The notes: a model not told the origin generated them from the sequence alone. A stretch of 61,236 nucleotides of DNA from an uncultured Christensenella sp. (GCA_910586035.1 CAJUHT010000008.1:1-61236), one strand, 5' to 3'; positions 7,079 through 15,570 are shown, counted from the stretch's first letter. Numbers and translations: made by a program.

Positions 7079-8263
7079 ATGAAAAAGATTTTTCTTTGCT
7101 TAATATCTATTTGTTTTTGCTTAATGTTAGTAGGTTGTCAAGATAATTCTTTTGACAACAATAATCCCGAGAAACATCAGCACGAGTATTCAAATAGTTG
7201 GTATTTGGATAGCGAATATCATTGGAAAGAATGTTCGTGCGGTAATAAAGATTTAATTGCCGACCATACTTTTGACACTTACAATAAGTGTTCCGTTTGT
7301 CAATATCCATTCCAATATACTTCGGGATTATCCTTTTTGCCAATAAAAAACGGAACAGAGTATGAAGTAACCCGTGATATTGTTAAATTTCCTTATGCAA
7401 CAATATACATTTTGATAATTCCTCCTTATTATAATGGTAAACCTGTAACGAGCATAGGTGAATTAGCATTTGATAATTGTGATATGCGCACGGCACAACT
7501 ACCAGACACCATAACAAATATTGGAGTAGGTGCGTTTAAATATTGCGATGAATTAAGAAGTATAAACATTCCTGAAAAATGCGAGCGTATTGAAGAATAT
7601 GCTTTTTACTGCTGTTCCCCCTTAAAAATTGATAATATTCCCGATAGCGTATATGAAATCGGGCAGTATGCTTTTGCGGGTTGTGGGGGCATTACCGATA
7701 TAACGCTTCCAAGAAATCTAAAAATTATTAACGAGGGGCTGCTTTCAGGGTGTGGTGGCTTAAAAAATATTACTTTTCCAGAAGCATTAACTGAAATAAA
7801 AAAATCTGCTTTTTCAGGCAGTGGACTTGAAACTATTGAATTACTAAATACTATTGATTACATACCAAATTACTGTTTTCAATATTGTAGGAGTTTGCAG
7901 CGGATAAAAATCCCTGATAGTGTAACACTAATTGGGTTTCAGGCATTTGAACTGTGTTTAAATCTCAGAACGGTTGAATTATCTAAAAATTTATCGCATA
8001 TATCAAAAGAAGCCTTTAAAGATTGTAATTCTTTAACATCAATTATTATTCCCGAAAATGTTTCATATATTGGCGCAAGCGCATTTTTAGGATGCAATAC
8101 GTTAAATTCAGTAGTTTTTGAAAATCCATATGGTTGGGTTGCAGAAAAATTTTATACCACTGTAAGGAAACTTGAAGCAACAGAAATAGGAAACCCAAGT
8201 GCAATGGCTATTTTACTAAAATCTTATACAACTAATATGGACTATGATTTCGTTCGGAAATAA
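7079..8263 (+). CDS. BspA-like leucine-rich-repeat surface lipoprotein
   Basis: 394 residues from ATG 7079, chosen over an in-frame ATG at 7025 because AGGAG lies 5 nt upstream and a canonical lipoprotein signal follows at once (MKKIF, hydrophobic core, lipobox LVGC at about residue 19). A His/Cys-rich module (HQHEY through KCSVCQ) precedes repeated 23-residue leucine-rich units with the signature (I)xxxAFxxCxxLxxIxIPxxV, typical of LRR_5/BspA proteins. These are extracellular and often adhesive. Codon use is markedly AT-rich compared with genes before and after, which suggests horizontal acquisition. The next gene starts 5 bp later. Confidence 0.88.
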   Translation: MKKIFLCLISICFCLMLVGCQDNSFDNNNPEKHQHEYSNSWYLDSEYHWKECSCGNKDLIADHTFDTYNKCSVCQYPFQYTSGLSFLPIKNGTEYEVTRDIVKFPYATIYILIIPPYYNGKPVTSIGELAFDNCDMRTAQLPDTITNIGVGAFKYCDELRSINIPEKCERIEEYAFYCCSPLKIDNIPDSVYEIGQYAFAGCGGITDITLPRNLKIINEGLLSGCGGLKNITFPEALTEIKKSAFSGSGLETIELLNTIDYIPNYCFQYCRSLQRIKIPDSVTLIGFQAFELCLNLRTVELSKNLSHISKEAFKDCNSLTSIIIPENVSYIGASAFLGCNTLNSVVFENPYGWVAEKFYTTVRKLEATEIGNPSAMAILLKSYTTNMDYDFVRK

Positions 8264-8268
8264 TTATA

Positions 8269-9186
8269 ATGAATACAACTAAGAAAAGTCATTATGTTTG
8301 GGAATACTATTTGAAAAGTTGGGCAGAAAACAATTTTATCTTTTGCTCGTTTAATGGTAAACCAGTGATTAAAGTTTCGCTTAATAAAGTAGCAAATAAA
8401 AGATATTTTTATAAAGTTACTCCATTTAATAATTTTGAAAAACAATTGTTAATTCGTGCAATTGATAGAAGTTTGCCTCCAAATAAATATAAATTTCTTA
8501 TGTTATATTTAGATAGTATCAACTGGCGATTTATGGCGCAAAAAACCTTAAATCTAAAAGATAGCGAGAAAAGTAATATCCAATTAGGTGAAGACTTAAT
8601 GGGTGAAGATGAACAAAGCTTTATCAAATTTTTAGACAGTTTAAAAGATAACAATGTTGCATTTTGTGTTAGTAATGAAAATATTTTTAAATTGTACAGT
8701 CTAATCCTAATGCAATATTTTAGAACCAAGCGAATATATGATGATTTAAAAAAGGGCATAGATGAGCTGGTTTGCGAAGAATTAAAAACAGACAGTAATG
8801 AAATATTTAATGTGCAAAATATAATTACTCCTTTTCGCCAAATTATGTCTTATAATGTTGCCCATTATTTAATTACCACAAAAAGCAAAACAATACTACT
8901 TAAAAATAATACTTCGCAGGAATTTATTACGTCAGACCAGCCCGTACTAAATACATATGCAGATTATTCGACATTAAATCGACATACTGATAAATTTGAA
9001 TTATATTATCCAATTACGCCCAACATAGCAATTTTAATTTCTAATAATGATAAGTATGATAATGTTTCTGAATTGAATTTAGACGAAGTTGATTATTATA
9101 ATCGAAAAATTATAAACGCAAGTCAAATGCAAGTGTATTGTAGTAAAGCTAATTCATTAGATAGATATATTGATAAAAGTGAATAA
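8269..9186 (+). CDS. DUF4238 domain protein
   Basis: 305 residues, strongly AT-rich. It shows the DUF4238 pattern: HYVWEYYLKSWA at residues 8-19 (the family begins HHxxPxxYLxxFA), a long helical middle, then FITSDQPV near residue 222 and YPITPNIAILIS near 245. DUF4238 proteins are widespread but patchy, and often sit in variable loci; their biochemical function is not established. It starts 5 bp after the lipoprotein stop, so the two are probably co-transcribed from the leader-controlled promoter. A function in defence or surface biology would be a guess. Confidence 0.8.
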   Translation: MNTTKKSHYVWEYYLKSWAENNFIFCSFNGKPVIKVSLNKVANKRYFYKVTPFNNFEKQLLIRAIDRSLPPNKYKFLMLYLDSINWRFMAQKTLNLKDSEKSNIQLGEDLMGEDEQSFIKFLDSLKDNNVAFCVSNENIFKLYSLILMQYFRTKRIYDDLKKGIDELVCEELKTDSNEIFNVQNIITPFRQIMSYNVAHYLITTKSKTILLKNNTSQEFITSDQPVLNTYADYSTLNRHTDKFELYYPITPNIAILISNNDKYDNVSELNLDEVDYYNRKIINASQMQVYCSKANSLDRYIDKSE

Positions 9187-9221
9187 AAAAACGTAAGTAA
9201 AACATAGTGTTCAACTTACGT
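9185..9221 (-). terminator. Terminator of tRNA-Ser, possibly bidirectional
   Basis: An 8-bp stem (ACGTAAGT/ACTTACGT, 9191-9198 with 9214-9221) is followed on the minus strand by seven T residues. It also sits immediately after the stop codon of the plus-strand DUF4238 gene. Confidence 0.85.
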
Positions 9222-9227
9222 CCTTAT

Positions 9228-9318
9228 TGGCGCGGAGAAGAGGATTTGAACCTCCGGAAGGGTATTAGCCTTCACACGATTTCCAATCGTGCGCCTTAAA
9301 CCGCTCAGCCATCTCCGC
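9228..9318 (-). tRNA. tRNA-Ser (anticodon GGA)
   Basis: 91 nt with a 7-bp acceptor stem (GCGGAGA/TCTCCGC), discriminator G and encoded CCA. The anticodon stem-loop ACGATTGGAAATCGT gives anticodon GGA. A long variable arm (GTGAAGGCTAATACCCTTC region) marks the serine class, and the T-loop GGTTCAAATCC is standard. The 3' end faces the AT-rich block. Confidence 0.96.
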
Positions 9319-9410
9319 ATATTTTCAAACAATAATAATGATATAAAATTGTAGCCGAAAAATCAAGCGATTTTGCCGCTTAGTTTAATTTATTTGAAAT
9401 AGTTTTTTCT

Positions 9411-9935
9411 TTAAACGGTTTTTTCGTAATTTTCAATGCATTTTTCAATAATTTCTTCGGCGGCGGCGCGCGGAAGCACTTCGTGTACGGTAGTTTGCTT
9501 GTATTCCAAAGCCTTGTAAACTTCAAAAAAATGCATCATTTCCTGATAGATATGCGCGGGCAACTCCTTTATGTCGCGGTAACTGCAATATGTGGGGTCG
9601 TTTACAGGCACGGCAATTACCTTTTCGTCGTTAAGTCCGCCGTCAATCATATTTATAACCCCGATAGGGCGGCACTTTACAAGCGTCATAGGATAAATTG
9701 CGTCGCCGCACAGCACCAAAACGTCCAAAGGGTCGCCATCGTCGGCAAGCGTATTGGGAATATATCCGTAGTTTGCGGGATACACGGTGGAGGTGTACAG
9801 CACTCTGTCAAGGCGCAACATTCCCGTAGCTTTGTCAACTTCGTACTTGGCTTTACAGCCCTTGGGAATTTCTATAAGCGCGTCAAACAAATTTTTCGTT
9901 ACGTTTTCGTTTGCAAGATTCAAAGCGTTTTTCAT
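9411..9935 (-). CDS. ppa: Inorganic pyrophosphatase, family I
   Basis: 174 residues, the normal size for the bacterial soluble family I enzyme that hydrolyses pyrophosphate to drive biosynthesis. The signature DGDPLDVLVL (about residues 65-74) supplies the Mg-binding aspartates; EIPKGCKAKYEVDK (about 22-35) and YPANYGYIPNT (about 51-61) are the other conserved active-site segments. SD AGAGGTGA lies 5-6 nt before the ATG. It is monocistronic, between tRNA-Ser and the divergent nitroreductase operon. Confidence 0.96.
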   Translation of the reverse strand: MKNALNLANENVTKNLFDALIEIPKGCKAKYEVDKATGMLRLDRVLYTSTVYPANYGYIPNTLADDGDPLDVLVLCGDAIYPMTLVKCRPIGVINMIDGGLNDEKVIAVPVNDPTYCSYRDIKELPAHIYQEMMHFFEVYKALEYKQTTVHEVLPRAAAEEIIEKCIENYEKTV

Positions 9936-10010
9936 ACGTTCACCTCTTTAAGATTGTAAATTAAAATGCGCCGTTTGTCAATATGTGTTTTACATTTCCG
10001 ACCTGAATAT

Positions 10011-10049
10011 TTAATTCCTATTGACAAGGTAGGAATTAAGTGCTATAAT
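10011..10049 (+). promoter_or_regulatory. Promoter with a perfect inverted-repeat operator, nitroreductase-copA operon
   Basis: TTGACA (10021-10026), 17-bp spacer, TATAAT (10044-10049): a consensus promoter. A perfect 10-bp inverted repeat, TTAATTCCTA/TAGGAATTAA (10011-10020 and 10030-10039), brackets the -35 box, the position of a repressor operator. The cognate regulator is unknown; the ArsR gene downstream is one candidate. Confidence 0.8.
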
Positions 10050-10081
10050 AATTAAAAAGTAATTTACGGCGGAGGGAAGCC

Positions 10082-10597
10082 TTGGAATTTTTTAAACTTG
10101 TATCCGAAAGATATTCGGTGCGTTCCTTTTCGGAAAAGAGGATAGAGGACGAAAAACTGAACGCCATTTTAAAGGCGGCGCAGGTTGCGCCCACGGCGTG
10201 CAACAATCAGCCCCAGCGTATGTACGTTTTGCAGAGCACGGAGGCGATAGAAAAATTAAAGAGCGTAACCAAATTCGTGTTTGGCGCAAGCACGGTAATA
10301 CTTTTTACTTCCAAAGTGGCGGAGGAGTGGAAAAATCCTTTTTCACAGGAATATCATACGGGCGATATAGACGTTTCCATTGTATGCACGCACGCAATGT
10401 TGCAGGCGTGGGAGTTGGGTATAGGCTCCTGCTGGGTTGGATATTTCGACCCCGAAAAGGTGCGAAAGGCTTTCGATATTCCCGCCGACGAAAAGATTAT
10501 TGCGCTGTTGCCTTTGGGGTATCCCGCCGCCGACGCCAAGCCCGCGCGCGGGCATTTTGTAAATAAGCCGCTTGAAAGTACGGTAAAATATCTGTAA
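10082..10597 (+). CDS. Nitroreductase family protein (FMN-dependent)
   Basis: 171 residues from a TTG start, with GGAGGG 6 nt upstream. The N-terminal SERYSVRSFSEKRIE motif and AAQVAPTACNNQPQRMYV (residues about 37-54) form the FMN-binding site of the nitroreductase fold. ELGIGSCWVGYFDPEKVR near 117-135 is the second conserved block, and the C-terminus is compact. Such enzymes use NAD(P)H to reduce nitro groups, quinones or flavins. It is the first gene of an operon with copA, under an operator-bearing promoter. A link to metal or redox stress is inference from context. Confidence 0.9.
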   Translation: MEFFKLVSERYSVRSFSEKRIEDEKLNAILKAAQVAPTACNNQPQRMYVLQSTEAIEKLKSVTKFVFGASTVILFTSKVAEEWKNPFSQEYHTGDIDVSIVCTHAMLQAWELGIGSCWVGYFDPEKVRKAFDIPADEKIIALLPLGYPAADAKPARGHFVNKPLESTVKYL

Positions 10598-10612
10598 AAT
10601 CGGAGAATTAAA

Positions 10613-13135
10613 TTGATTAAAAACTACTACATAACCGGAATGACCTGTTCGGCTTGCTCCTCGGGCATAGAGCGGGCGGTAAATAAACTCGACGGGGTAA
10701 ACGGCGCGGAAGTAAGCCTGATGGGCAAGTGTATGCGCCTCGATTACGACGAAAATAAACTCTCGGAGGAAGAGGTTTTAAACTGCGTCGCCTCGCTCGG
10801 GTACGGAATTTACGAAGAGGGGGAAGCCCCCGCGGAAAAGCAGAGCAACGACGATAAAAAGCTGTTTATCCGCTTTATAATATCCGTGTGCATACTCGCG
10901 CCGCTGCTGTACGTTTCTATGGGGCATATGGTATATTTGCCTTTGCCTTTCTTTTTAGACCCGCACTCCAACGCGCAGTGGTTCGCGCTCTATCAGTTTG
11001 TGCTCACAACGGCGGTAGTCGTTGTAAATTATAAATTCTTCACCAAGGGGTTTATGGCTCTTATCAAGCGCGTGCCCAATATGGATACGCTTGTGGCTTT
11101 GGGCGCGGGCGTTTCGTATATATATTCCGCAGTGCTTACCGTTCTCATTTTTATAGGCGCATACCGCGGAAACGCGGGCTGGTATGCCCTTCACGGCGAT
11201 TTGTATTACGAGAGCGCCGCCACGATTTTGGCGCTTGTAACGGTGGGCAAGTGGCTTGAAGAAAAGTCCAAGAGGAGAACGGGCGACGAAATCGAAAAGC
11301 TTTTAAAGCTCGCTCCCGATACGGTAACAATCGAAGTGGACGGACAGCGCAAAAACGTGCCGTTAAAGAGCGTTAAGGCAGGCGATATCGCCGTGGTAAT
11401 GCAGGGCGACTACGTGCCCGTCGACGGTGTTGTAGTTGAAGGGCACGGCTTTATAGATAAGTCGGCAATCACGGGCGAAAGTATGCCCGTAGAAGTTTCG
11501 GCGGGCGCGCCCGTAACCACGGCTTCGGTAAATACGGGCGGGCTTATCAAGGTGCGCGCCGAGCGCGTGGGCGGTCAGACTACGCTTGCGCAGATAATAA
11601 AAATGGTACGGCAGGCGGGCGCTTCCAAGGCGCCGCTTCAAAAATTTGCCGATAAGGTTGCGGGCATATTCGTCCCCACCGTTACGGCAATCGCGCTCAT
11701 TACCTTTGTGGTATGGATGTTAATAGACGGAGCTTTCGTTCCCGAACACTGCGTAACGTACGCAATTTCCGTGCTCGTCGTATCCTGTCCGTGCGCGCTG
11801 GGGCTGGCGACCCCCGTGGCTATTATGACGGCTACGGGCAAGGGCGCTTCGCTCGGCGTGCTGTATAAGGACGCGGAAGCGTTGCAGAGAATGCGCGATA
11901 TAAACTGCGTGCTGTTGGATAAAACGGCGACTATTACCGAGGGAAAGCCCAAAGTTTCCGATTTTTTAGTATTTGACGACGGAGGCGTAAACGTTAAAGC
12001 GCTTGCGGCGGGAATAGAGAGCAATTCCAACCACCCGCTGGCAAAATGTATATGCGAATACTGCGGCGAGAGCGCGGCGGTAGAAAATTTCGAATACGTT
12101 GTAGGTAAGGGCGCAACGGCGGAGTACAACGGCAAGCGGTACGTTTTAGGCAACCGCGCGATGTTGGGCGGAATGCGCGTTTCAAAGGAAATCGACGCGC
12201 GTGCGGAAGAATTGTCGGCGCAGGGCAAAACGGTTATGTTTCTTGCCGACGAAAGCAAGGCGCTTGCGCTGTTCGCCGTAACGGACGGGGTAAAGCCGAC
12301 GAGTGGCGACGCGGTAAAGTTTTTAAAAGAAAGGGGCATAAAGCTTGCAATGCTTACGGGCGACGGCAAAACCGCCGCCGCGGCGGTCGCCGGCGGAGTG
12401 GGAATAGACGACTATCTCGCCGAAGTTATGCCCAAGGATAAACTGCAAGCCGTTGAAAATATGCAAAAAGCGGGCGCGACGGTTGCAATGGTGGGCGACG
12501 GAATAAACGACAGCCCCGCTTTGAAGCAAGCGGACGTAGGCATAGCTATCGGCGACGGAACGGACGTTGCCATAGACAGCGCGGACGTGGTGCTTGTCGG
12601 CGGCGACTTGCGCGCGCTTGATACGGCAATCGATTTAAGCCGCGCCGCCGTACGCAACATAAAACAAAACCTGTTCTGGGCGTTTTTCTACAACGCGGTT
12701 ATGATTCCCGTCGCGGCGGGCGCGTTGGCTTGGGCGGGCTTTCCGTTCAACCCTATGGTGGCGGCGCTGTGTATGAGTTTAAGCTCGCTGTTCGTAGTAG
12801 GCAACGCGTTGCGGTTGTTGCTGTACAAAAATAAAAAGTTAAAGACGGTTAAACCGCAGGCGGCTGCCGCGGAGGAAAGCCGTGCGGAAAATCAAGACCA
12901 AATTGAGGAGGAAGGTATTATGAAAAAAATTATCTGTGTGGAAGGTATGTGTTGCCAGCACTGCGCCGACAGGGTGGAAAAGGCTCTCTCGGCAGTAAGC
13001 GGAGTCGTTTCGGCAGACGTAAAACTTAAAAAGAATATTGCCGTAGTGCGCAGCCGCGACGAAATTTCCGACAGCGAGATTACCAAGACGGTAGAGGACG
13101 CGGGATACAAAGTTACGGGCATAACAAGCAAATGA
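10613..13135 (+). CDS. copA: Copper-translocating P1B-type ATPase with a C-terminal CopZ-like domain
   Basis: 840 residues from TTG (GGAG upstream). Order: N-terminal heavy-metal-associated domain with GMTCSACSSG (residues 7-16); TM helices; actuator loop with TGES (near 290); SCPCALG in the metal-transport helix (near 395); phosphorylation site DKTATITEG at D436; SNHPL nucleotide-site motif; MLTGD and GDGINDSPAL hinge. A low-complexity linker (about 750-769) leads to a second heavy-metal domain with GMCCQHC. It exports Cu(I). Two oddities: the near-universal DKTGT is DKTAT, confirmed from the codons GAT AAA ACG GCG ACT; and the last 71 residues begin with an ATG that has its own strong ribosome binding site. 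Confidence 0.93.
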   Translation: MIKNYYITGMTCSACSSGIERAVNKLDGVNGAEVSLMGKCMRLDYDENKLSEEEVLNCVASLGYGIYEEGEAPAEKQSNDDKKLFIRFIISVCILAPLLYVSMGHMVYLPLPFFLDPHSNAQWFALYQFVLTTAVVVVNYKFFTKGFMALIKRVPNMDTLVALGAGVSYIYSAVLTVLIFIGAYRGNAGWYALHGDLYYESAATILALVTVGKWLEEKSKRRTGDEIEKLLKLAPDTVTIEVDGQRKNVPLKSVKAGDIAVVMQGDYVPVDGVVVEGHGFIDKSAITGESMPVEVSAGAPVTTASVNTGGLIKVRAERVGGQTTLAQIIKMVRQAGASKAPLQKFADKVAGIFVPTVTAIALITFVVWMLIDGAFVPEHCVTYAISVLVVSCPCALGLATPVAIMTATGKGASLGVLYKDAEALQRMRDINCVLLDKTATITEGKPKVSDFLVFDDGGVNVKALAAGIESNSNHPLAKCICEYCGESAAVENFEYVVGKGATAEYNGKRYVLGNRAMLGGMRVSKEIDARAEELSAQGKTVMFLADESKALALFAVTDGVKPTSGDAVKFLKERGIKLAMLTGDGKTAAAAVAGGVGIDDYLAEVMPKDKLQAVENMQKAGATVAMVGDGINDSPALKQADVGIAIGDGTDVAIDSADVVLVGGDLRALDTAIDLSRAAVRNIKQNLFWAFFYNAVMIPVAAGALAWAGFPFNPMVAALCMSLSSLFVVGNALRLLLYKNKKLKTVKPQAAAAEESRAENQDQIEEEGIMKKIICVEGMCCQHCADRVEKALSAVSGVVSADVKLKKNIAVVRSRDEISDSEITKTVEDAGYKVTGITSK
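12905..13135 (+). other. Internal SD and start that may yield a free CopZ-like chaperone
   Basis: Within copA, in frame, GAGGAGG (12905-12911) lies 8 nt before ATG 12920. Translation from there gives a 71-residue heavy-metal-associated protein starting MKKIICVEGMCCQHC, the size and sequence of a copper chaperone. The SD may be a relic of a once separate copZ fused to copA by loss of the intervening stop, or it may still produce both forms. The sequence shows the signals but not whether they are used. Confidence 0.45.
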
Positions 13136-13177
13136 CAAAGTAAGTCGGTTTATGACATTATAAGCCAAAAAGTCATA

Positions 13178-13207
13178 TTGACGCACGCTCATATCACCCC
13201 TTATAAT
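13178..13207 (+). promoter_or_regulatory. Promoter of the ArsR-family regulator
   Basis: TTGACG (13178-13183), 18-bp spacer, TATAAT (13202-13207). Just upstream is an inverted repeat TATGAC/GTCATA (13151-13156 and 13172-13177), a possible operator. Confidence 0.7.
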
Positions 13208-13228
13208 TTTATTGCAGAGAGGTGAAAT

Positions 13229-13567
13229 ATGCAGGAAATGATGTTGCTTGACAGACGTACAAAAGATTTGGTAAGGGAATATGTGCCCGACGGCGACGTG
13301 CTTGACAGTATAACCTGTTTCTTCGGCGTATTTGCCGACCCTACGCGCGTGCGTATGCTGTCCGCGCTCGCCATTTCGGAAATGTGCGTAACCGATTTGT
13401 CGCGCGTGCTGGACATTAACCAAACCACCGTTTCGCACCAGCTCAGGCTGTTGAAAAATCTTGGAATAGTCAAGAGCGAGCGTTGCGGCAAAATTATCAC
13501 TTACTCGCTTGTAAACGACACCGTAAACGACGTTATGTTAAAGGGCGTTGAATTTTTGGGTTGTTGA
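13229..13567 (+). CDS. ArsR/SmtB-family metal-responsive repressor
   Basis: 112 residues. A winged helix-turn-helix with the ArsR signature: FADPTRVRMLSAL (about 35-47), SEMCVTDLSRVLDINQTTVSHQLRLLKNLGIV (recognition helix TVSHQLRLL), then a wing ending in ITYSLV. The ExCVxDL motif at the alpha-3 helix is where ArsR/CadC members carry a metal-sensing cysteine. SD GAGAGGTGA precedes the ATG. It has its own promoter 90 bp after copA and probably senses a metal and represses the copA operon and/or itself; neither target nor metal can be read from sequence alone. Confidence 0.88.
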   Translation: MQEMMLLDRRTKDLVREYVPDGDVLDSITCFFGVFADPTRVRMLSALAISEMCVTDLSRVLDINQTTVSHQLRLLKNLGIVKSERCGKIITYSLVNDTVNDVMLKGVEFLGC

Positions 13568-13582
13568 GTTTTTGCCCGCGGG

Positions 13583-13611
13583 TTGCAAAAGGCGGCAGGC
13601 TGTGATATAAT
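13583..13611 (+). promoter_or_regulatory. Promoter of holA, probably near-leaderless
   Basis: TTGCAA (13583-13588), 17-bp spacer, TATAAT (13606-13611). The ATG follows 11 bp after the -10 box, leaving a 5' UTR of about 4-5 nt and no SD. Confidence 0.75.
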
Positions 13612-13622
13612 TGTTTACGGCT

Positions 13623-14597
13623 ATGAAATTTACGCAACTTAAAGAAGATTTAAAGGCGGGCGCGCGCCCGATATATCTAATCGAGGGGGACGACGCCTAT
13701 TTCCGCATAAAGGCGGAGGAGCAAATAAAGGCGGCGTTTCTCCAAAACGCCGAACTCAATTTTTCAACGTTCGATGGCGCGCAGTATAAGGGGCAGGCGC
13801 TTACGGAAATTACTTCCGCGCTTTCGGCTTTCCCCTTTATGTCGGATAAGCGCATAGTCAAAATATCCGAATTTTACCCCGCGGAGAGCGATTTCGAAAG
13901 GTATTTAAAACCGCTTTTCGAAAATTTCCCCGAAACGACAGTGCTTTTAATAGTCAACTCCCAAACAAAAAAGGGGGTGGACTTAAAGCGCAGAAAGTCG
14001 GTAACCTTTGTCGACTGCAACAAGTCGGACAGGGAAACGGTGGCTAAGTGGGCGTATATAACTATGAAGCGGGCGGGCGTTTCCTCCTCCGTGGAAGCCT
14101 GCGAGGCAATCGCCGACTATTGCCTGTGCGATATGTCGCGCGTGAGTAAGGAAGTGGAAAAGCTTATTGCCTGCGGCAAGGAAGGTATGATAACAAAGAC
14201 CGACGTCGACGGTTTGGTCTATAAGGACGCGGATTTCCGCGTGTATCAGATGACAGGTGCGGTTGCCCGCCGCGACTACTCGGCTTTTGCGGAAATTTAT
14301 TCCGACTTGCTGGGTAAGGGGTACGACTGCAACGCGCTTATCGCTTCGCTTATAAATTACTTCAAAACGCTTTTAACCGTGTCGGCTTCCACAAAGGGCG
14401 ACAGACAGTTGCTCGCCGAGTTAAAAACGACGGAATACGTGCTCGGTAAAAACCGACAGCAGGCGCGCGCGGTGGGCGAAGAGCGGCTTGTAAAGTTTAT
14501 AAATTCTCTCTATTTATTGGCTTCCGATTTAAAGAGCGGCAAAATAACCGCCGACGGCGCGCTGTTTGCGGCGGTCGCTCACATTTTTTTCGATTGA
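13623..14597 (+). CDS. holA: DNA polymerase III subunit delta
   Basis: 324 residues from ATG 13623; an upstream in-frame TTG (13611) is rejected because it overlaps the -10 box. The N-terminus (MKFTQLKEDLKAG then IYLIEGDDAYFRIKAEEQI) is the typical HolA start, with the degenerate P-loop-like region of the delta AAA+ fold. YKDADFRVYQMTGAVARRD and LIASLINYFKTLL correspond to the conserved C-terminal collar region. Delta opens the sliding clamp as part of the clamp loader. It is monocistronic, closed by a strong terminator, with an apparently leaderless transcript. Confidence 0.92.
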   Translation: MKFTQLKEDLKAGARPIYLIEGDDAYFRIKAEEQIKAAFLQNAELNFSTFDGAQYKGQALTEITSALSAFPFMSDKRIVKISEFYPAESDFERYLKPLFENFPETTVLLIVNSQTKKGVDLKRRKSVTFVDCNKSDRETVAKWAYITMKRAGVSSSVEACEAIADYCLCDMSRVSKEVEKLIACGKEGMITKTDVDGLVYKDADFRVYQMTGAVARRDYSAFAEIYSDLLGKGYDCNALIASLINYFKTLLTVSASTKGDRQLLAELKTTEYVLGKNRQQARAVGEERLVKFINSLYLLASDLKSGKITADGALFAAVAHIFFD

Positions 14598-14610
14598 TAA
14601 ATTCCAACCT

Positions 14611-14655
14611 ATCGCAATTTGACAGGGAAAACCTGTAAATTGCGATATTCTTTTT
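14611..14655 (+). terminator. Intrinsic terminator after holA
   Basis: ATCGCAATTT/AAATTGCGAT (10 bp) with an inner ACAGG/CCTGT helix, followed by ATTCTTTTT. Confidence 0.92.
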
Positions 14656-14742
14656 ATTATATCTTCAAAACGCTTTATTTTTTTGTGCAAAAATAATATA
14701 ATAATTTGTGTAAAGTAATTTCTACTACGGAGATTTTAAGCT

Positions 14743-15570
14743 ATGGGAAAGGAGTTCTGGCTTGAATATTGGGAAAGGGTAAAAGCAATGGCTTTCGGCT
14801 TCGATTGGAGCTACGTCGTTGAAATTATAGCCTTTGCCGTCGCGTTCTACATTGCGTTTAAAATTTTAAAGGAGAATAAGGGCGGTAAAATAATCGCCCT
14901 GTTTGTCGCCGCCGTAATCGGCTTCGGCTTGGCTTTTTCGCTTTCGTCCGCGGTCGGTTCTGAAATTTTAGTACTCGTAATATTCCTGCTCGTAATTTTC
15001 GTGCCCACAATGTTCCATACGGAAATAAAGCGCACGCTTCTCGGTTCGGGCACTAAAAAGCACTCCAAGGGCGAGGGTATGACCGTCCGCGATATAGAAT
15101 TTATTATAGACGAAATTACCCACGCGGTTCAGCATATGTCCAAAAACGACATAGGCGCTTTAATCGTACTTTCCAACGGCAACCTGCCGGAAGGCATAAT
15201 TTCCAGCGGCACTATAATCAACGCCGACATAAACGCGCCTATGATTGAAGCGGTGTTCTATCCCAAGGCGCCTCTGCACGACGGCGCAATGGTTATAGAG
15301 GGCGAAAAGATTCACGCCGCGGGCTGTTTCCTGCCGCTTATACAAAACGACGGGCTTCCGCAGGAGGTCGGCTCGCGCCACCGCGCCGCGCTCGGCGTTA
15401 CAAACGTGGCGGAGGTTACGGCTATTGTCGTATCTGAGGAAACGGGCGTAATTTCCATCGCCAAAAACGGCGAAGTTAAAAAGAAGTACGCAAGCGATGC
15501 CGATTTGCGCAACGTGTTAAGCGATTATTTCTGGTCTGATTTAACGGGTAAGGAGACGAAAGCAAAATGA
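14743..15570 (+). CDS. cdaA: Diadenylate cyclase CdaA
   Basis: 275 residues. Three N-terminal transmembrane helices (about 23-40, 48-66, 70-86) are followed by a DAC domain with the catalytic DGAMV (near 183) and RHRAA (near 214) motifs. It makes the second messenger c-di-AMP from two ATP, which controls potassium and cell-wall homeostasis. In most Firmicutes it is followed by cdaR and glmM; here its stop overlaps (ATGA) a 35-residue remnant of CdaR. SD GGAG precedes the ATG, and a promoter should lie around 14690-14720. Confidence 0.96.
   Translation: MGKEFWLEYWERVKAMAFGFDWSYVVEIIAFAVAFYIAFKILKENKGGKIIALFVAAVIGFGLAFSLSSAVGSEILVLVIFLLVIFVPTMFHTEIKRTLLGSGTKKHSKGEGMTVRDIEFIIDEITHAVQHMSKNDIGALIVLSNGNLPEGIISSGTIINADINAPMIEAVFYPKAPLHDGAMVIEGEKIHAAGCFLPLIQNDGLPQEVGSRHRAALGVTNVAEVTAIVVSEETGVISIAKNGEVKKKYASDADLRNVLSDYFWSDLTGKETKAK

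Noticed and set aside
9228..9318. tRNA-Ser as an integrase attachment site
   Set aside because: No integrase gene and no direct repeat of the tRNA 3' end can be seen on the far side of the AT-rich block.
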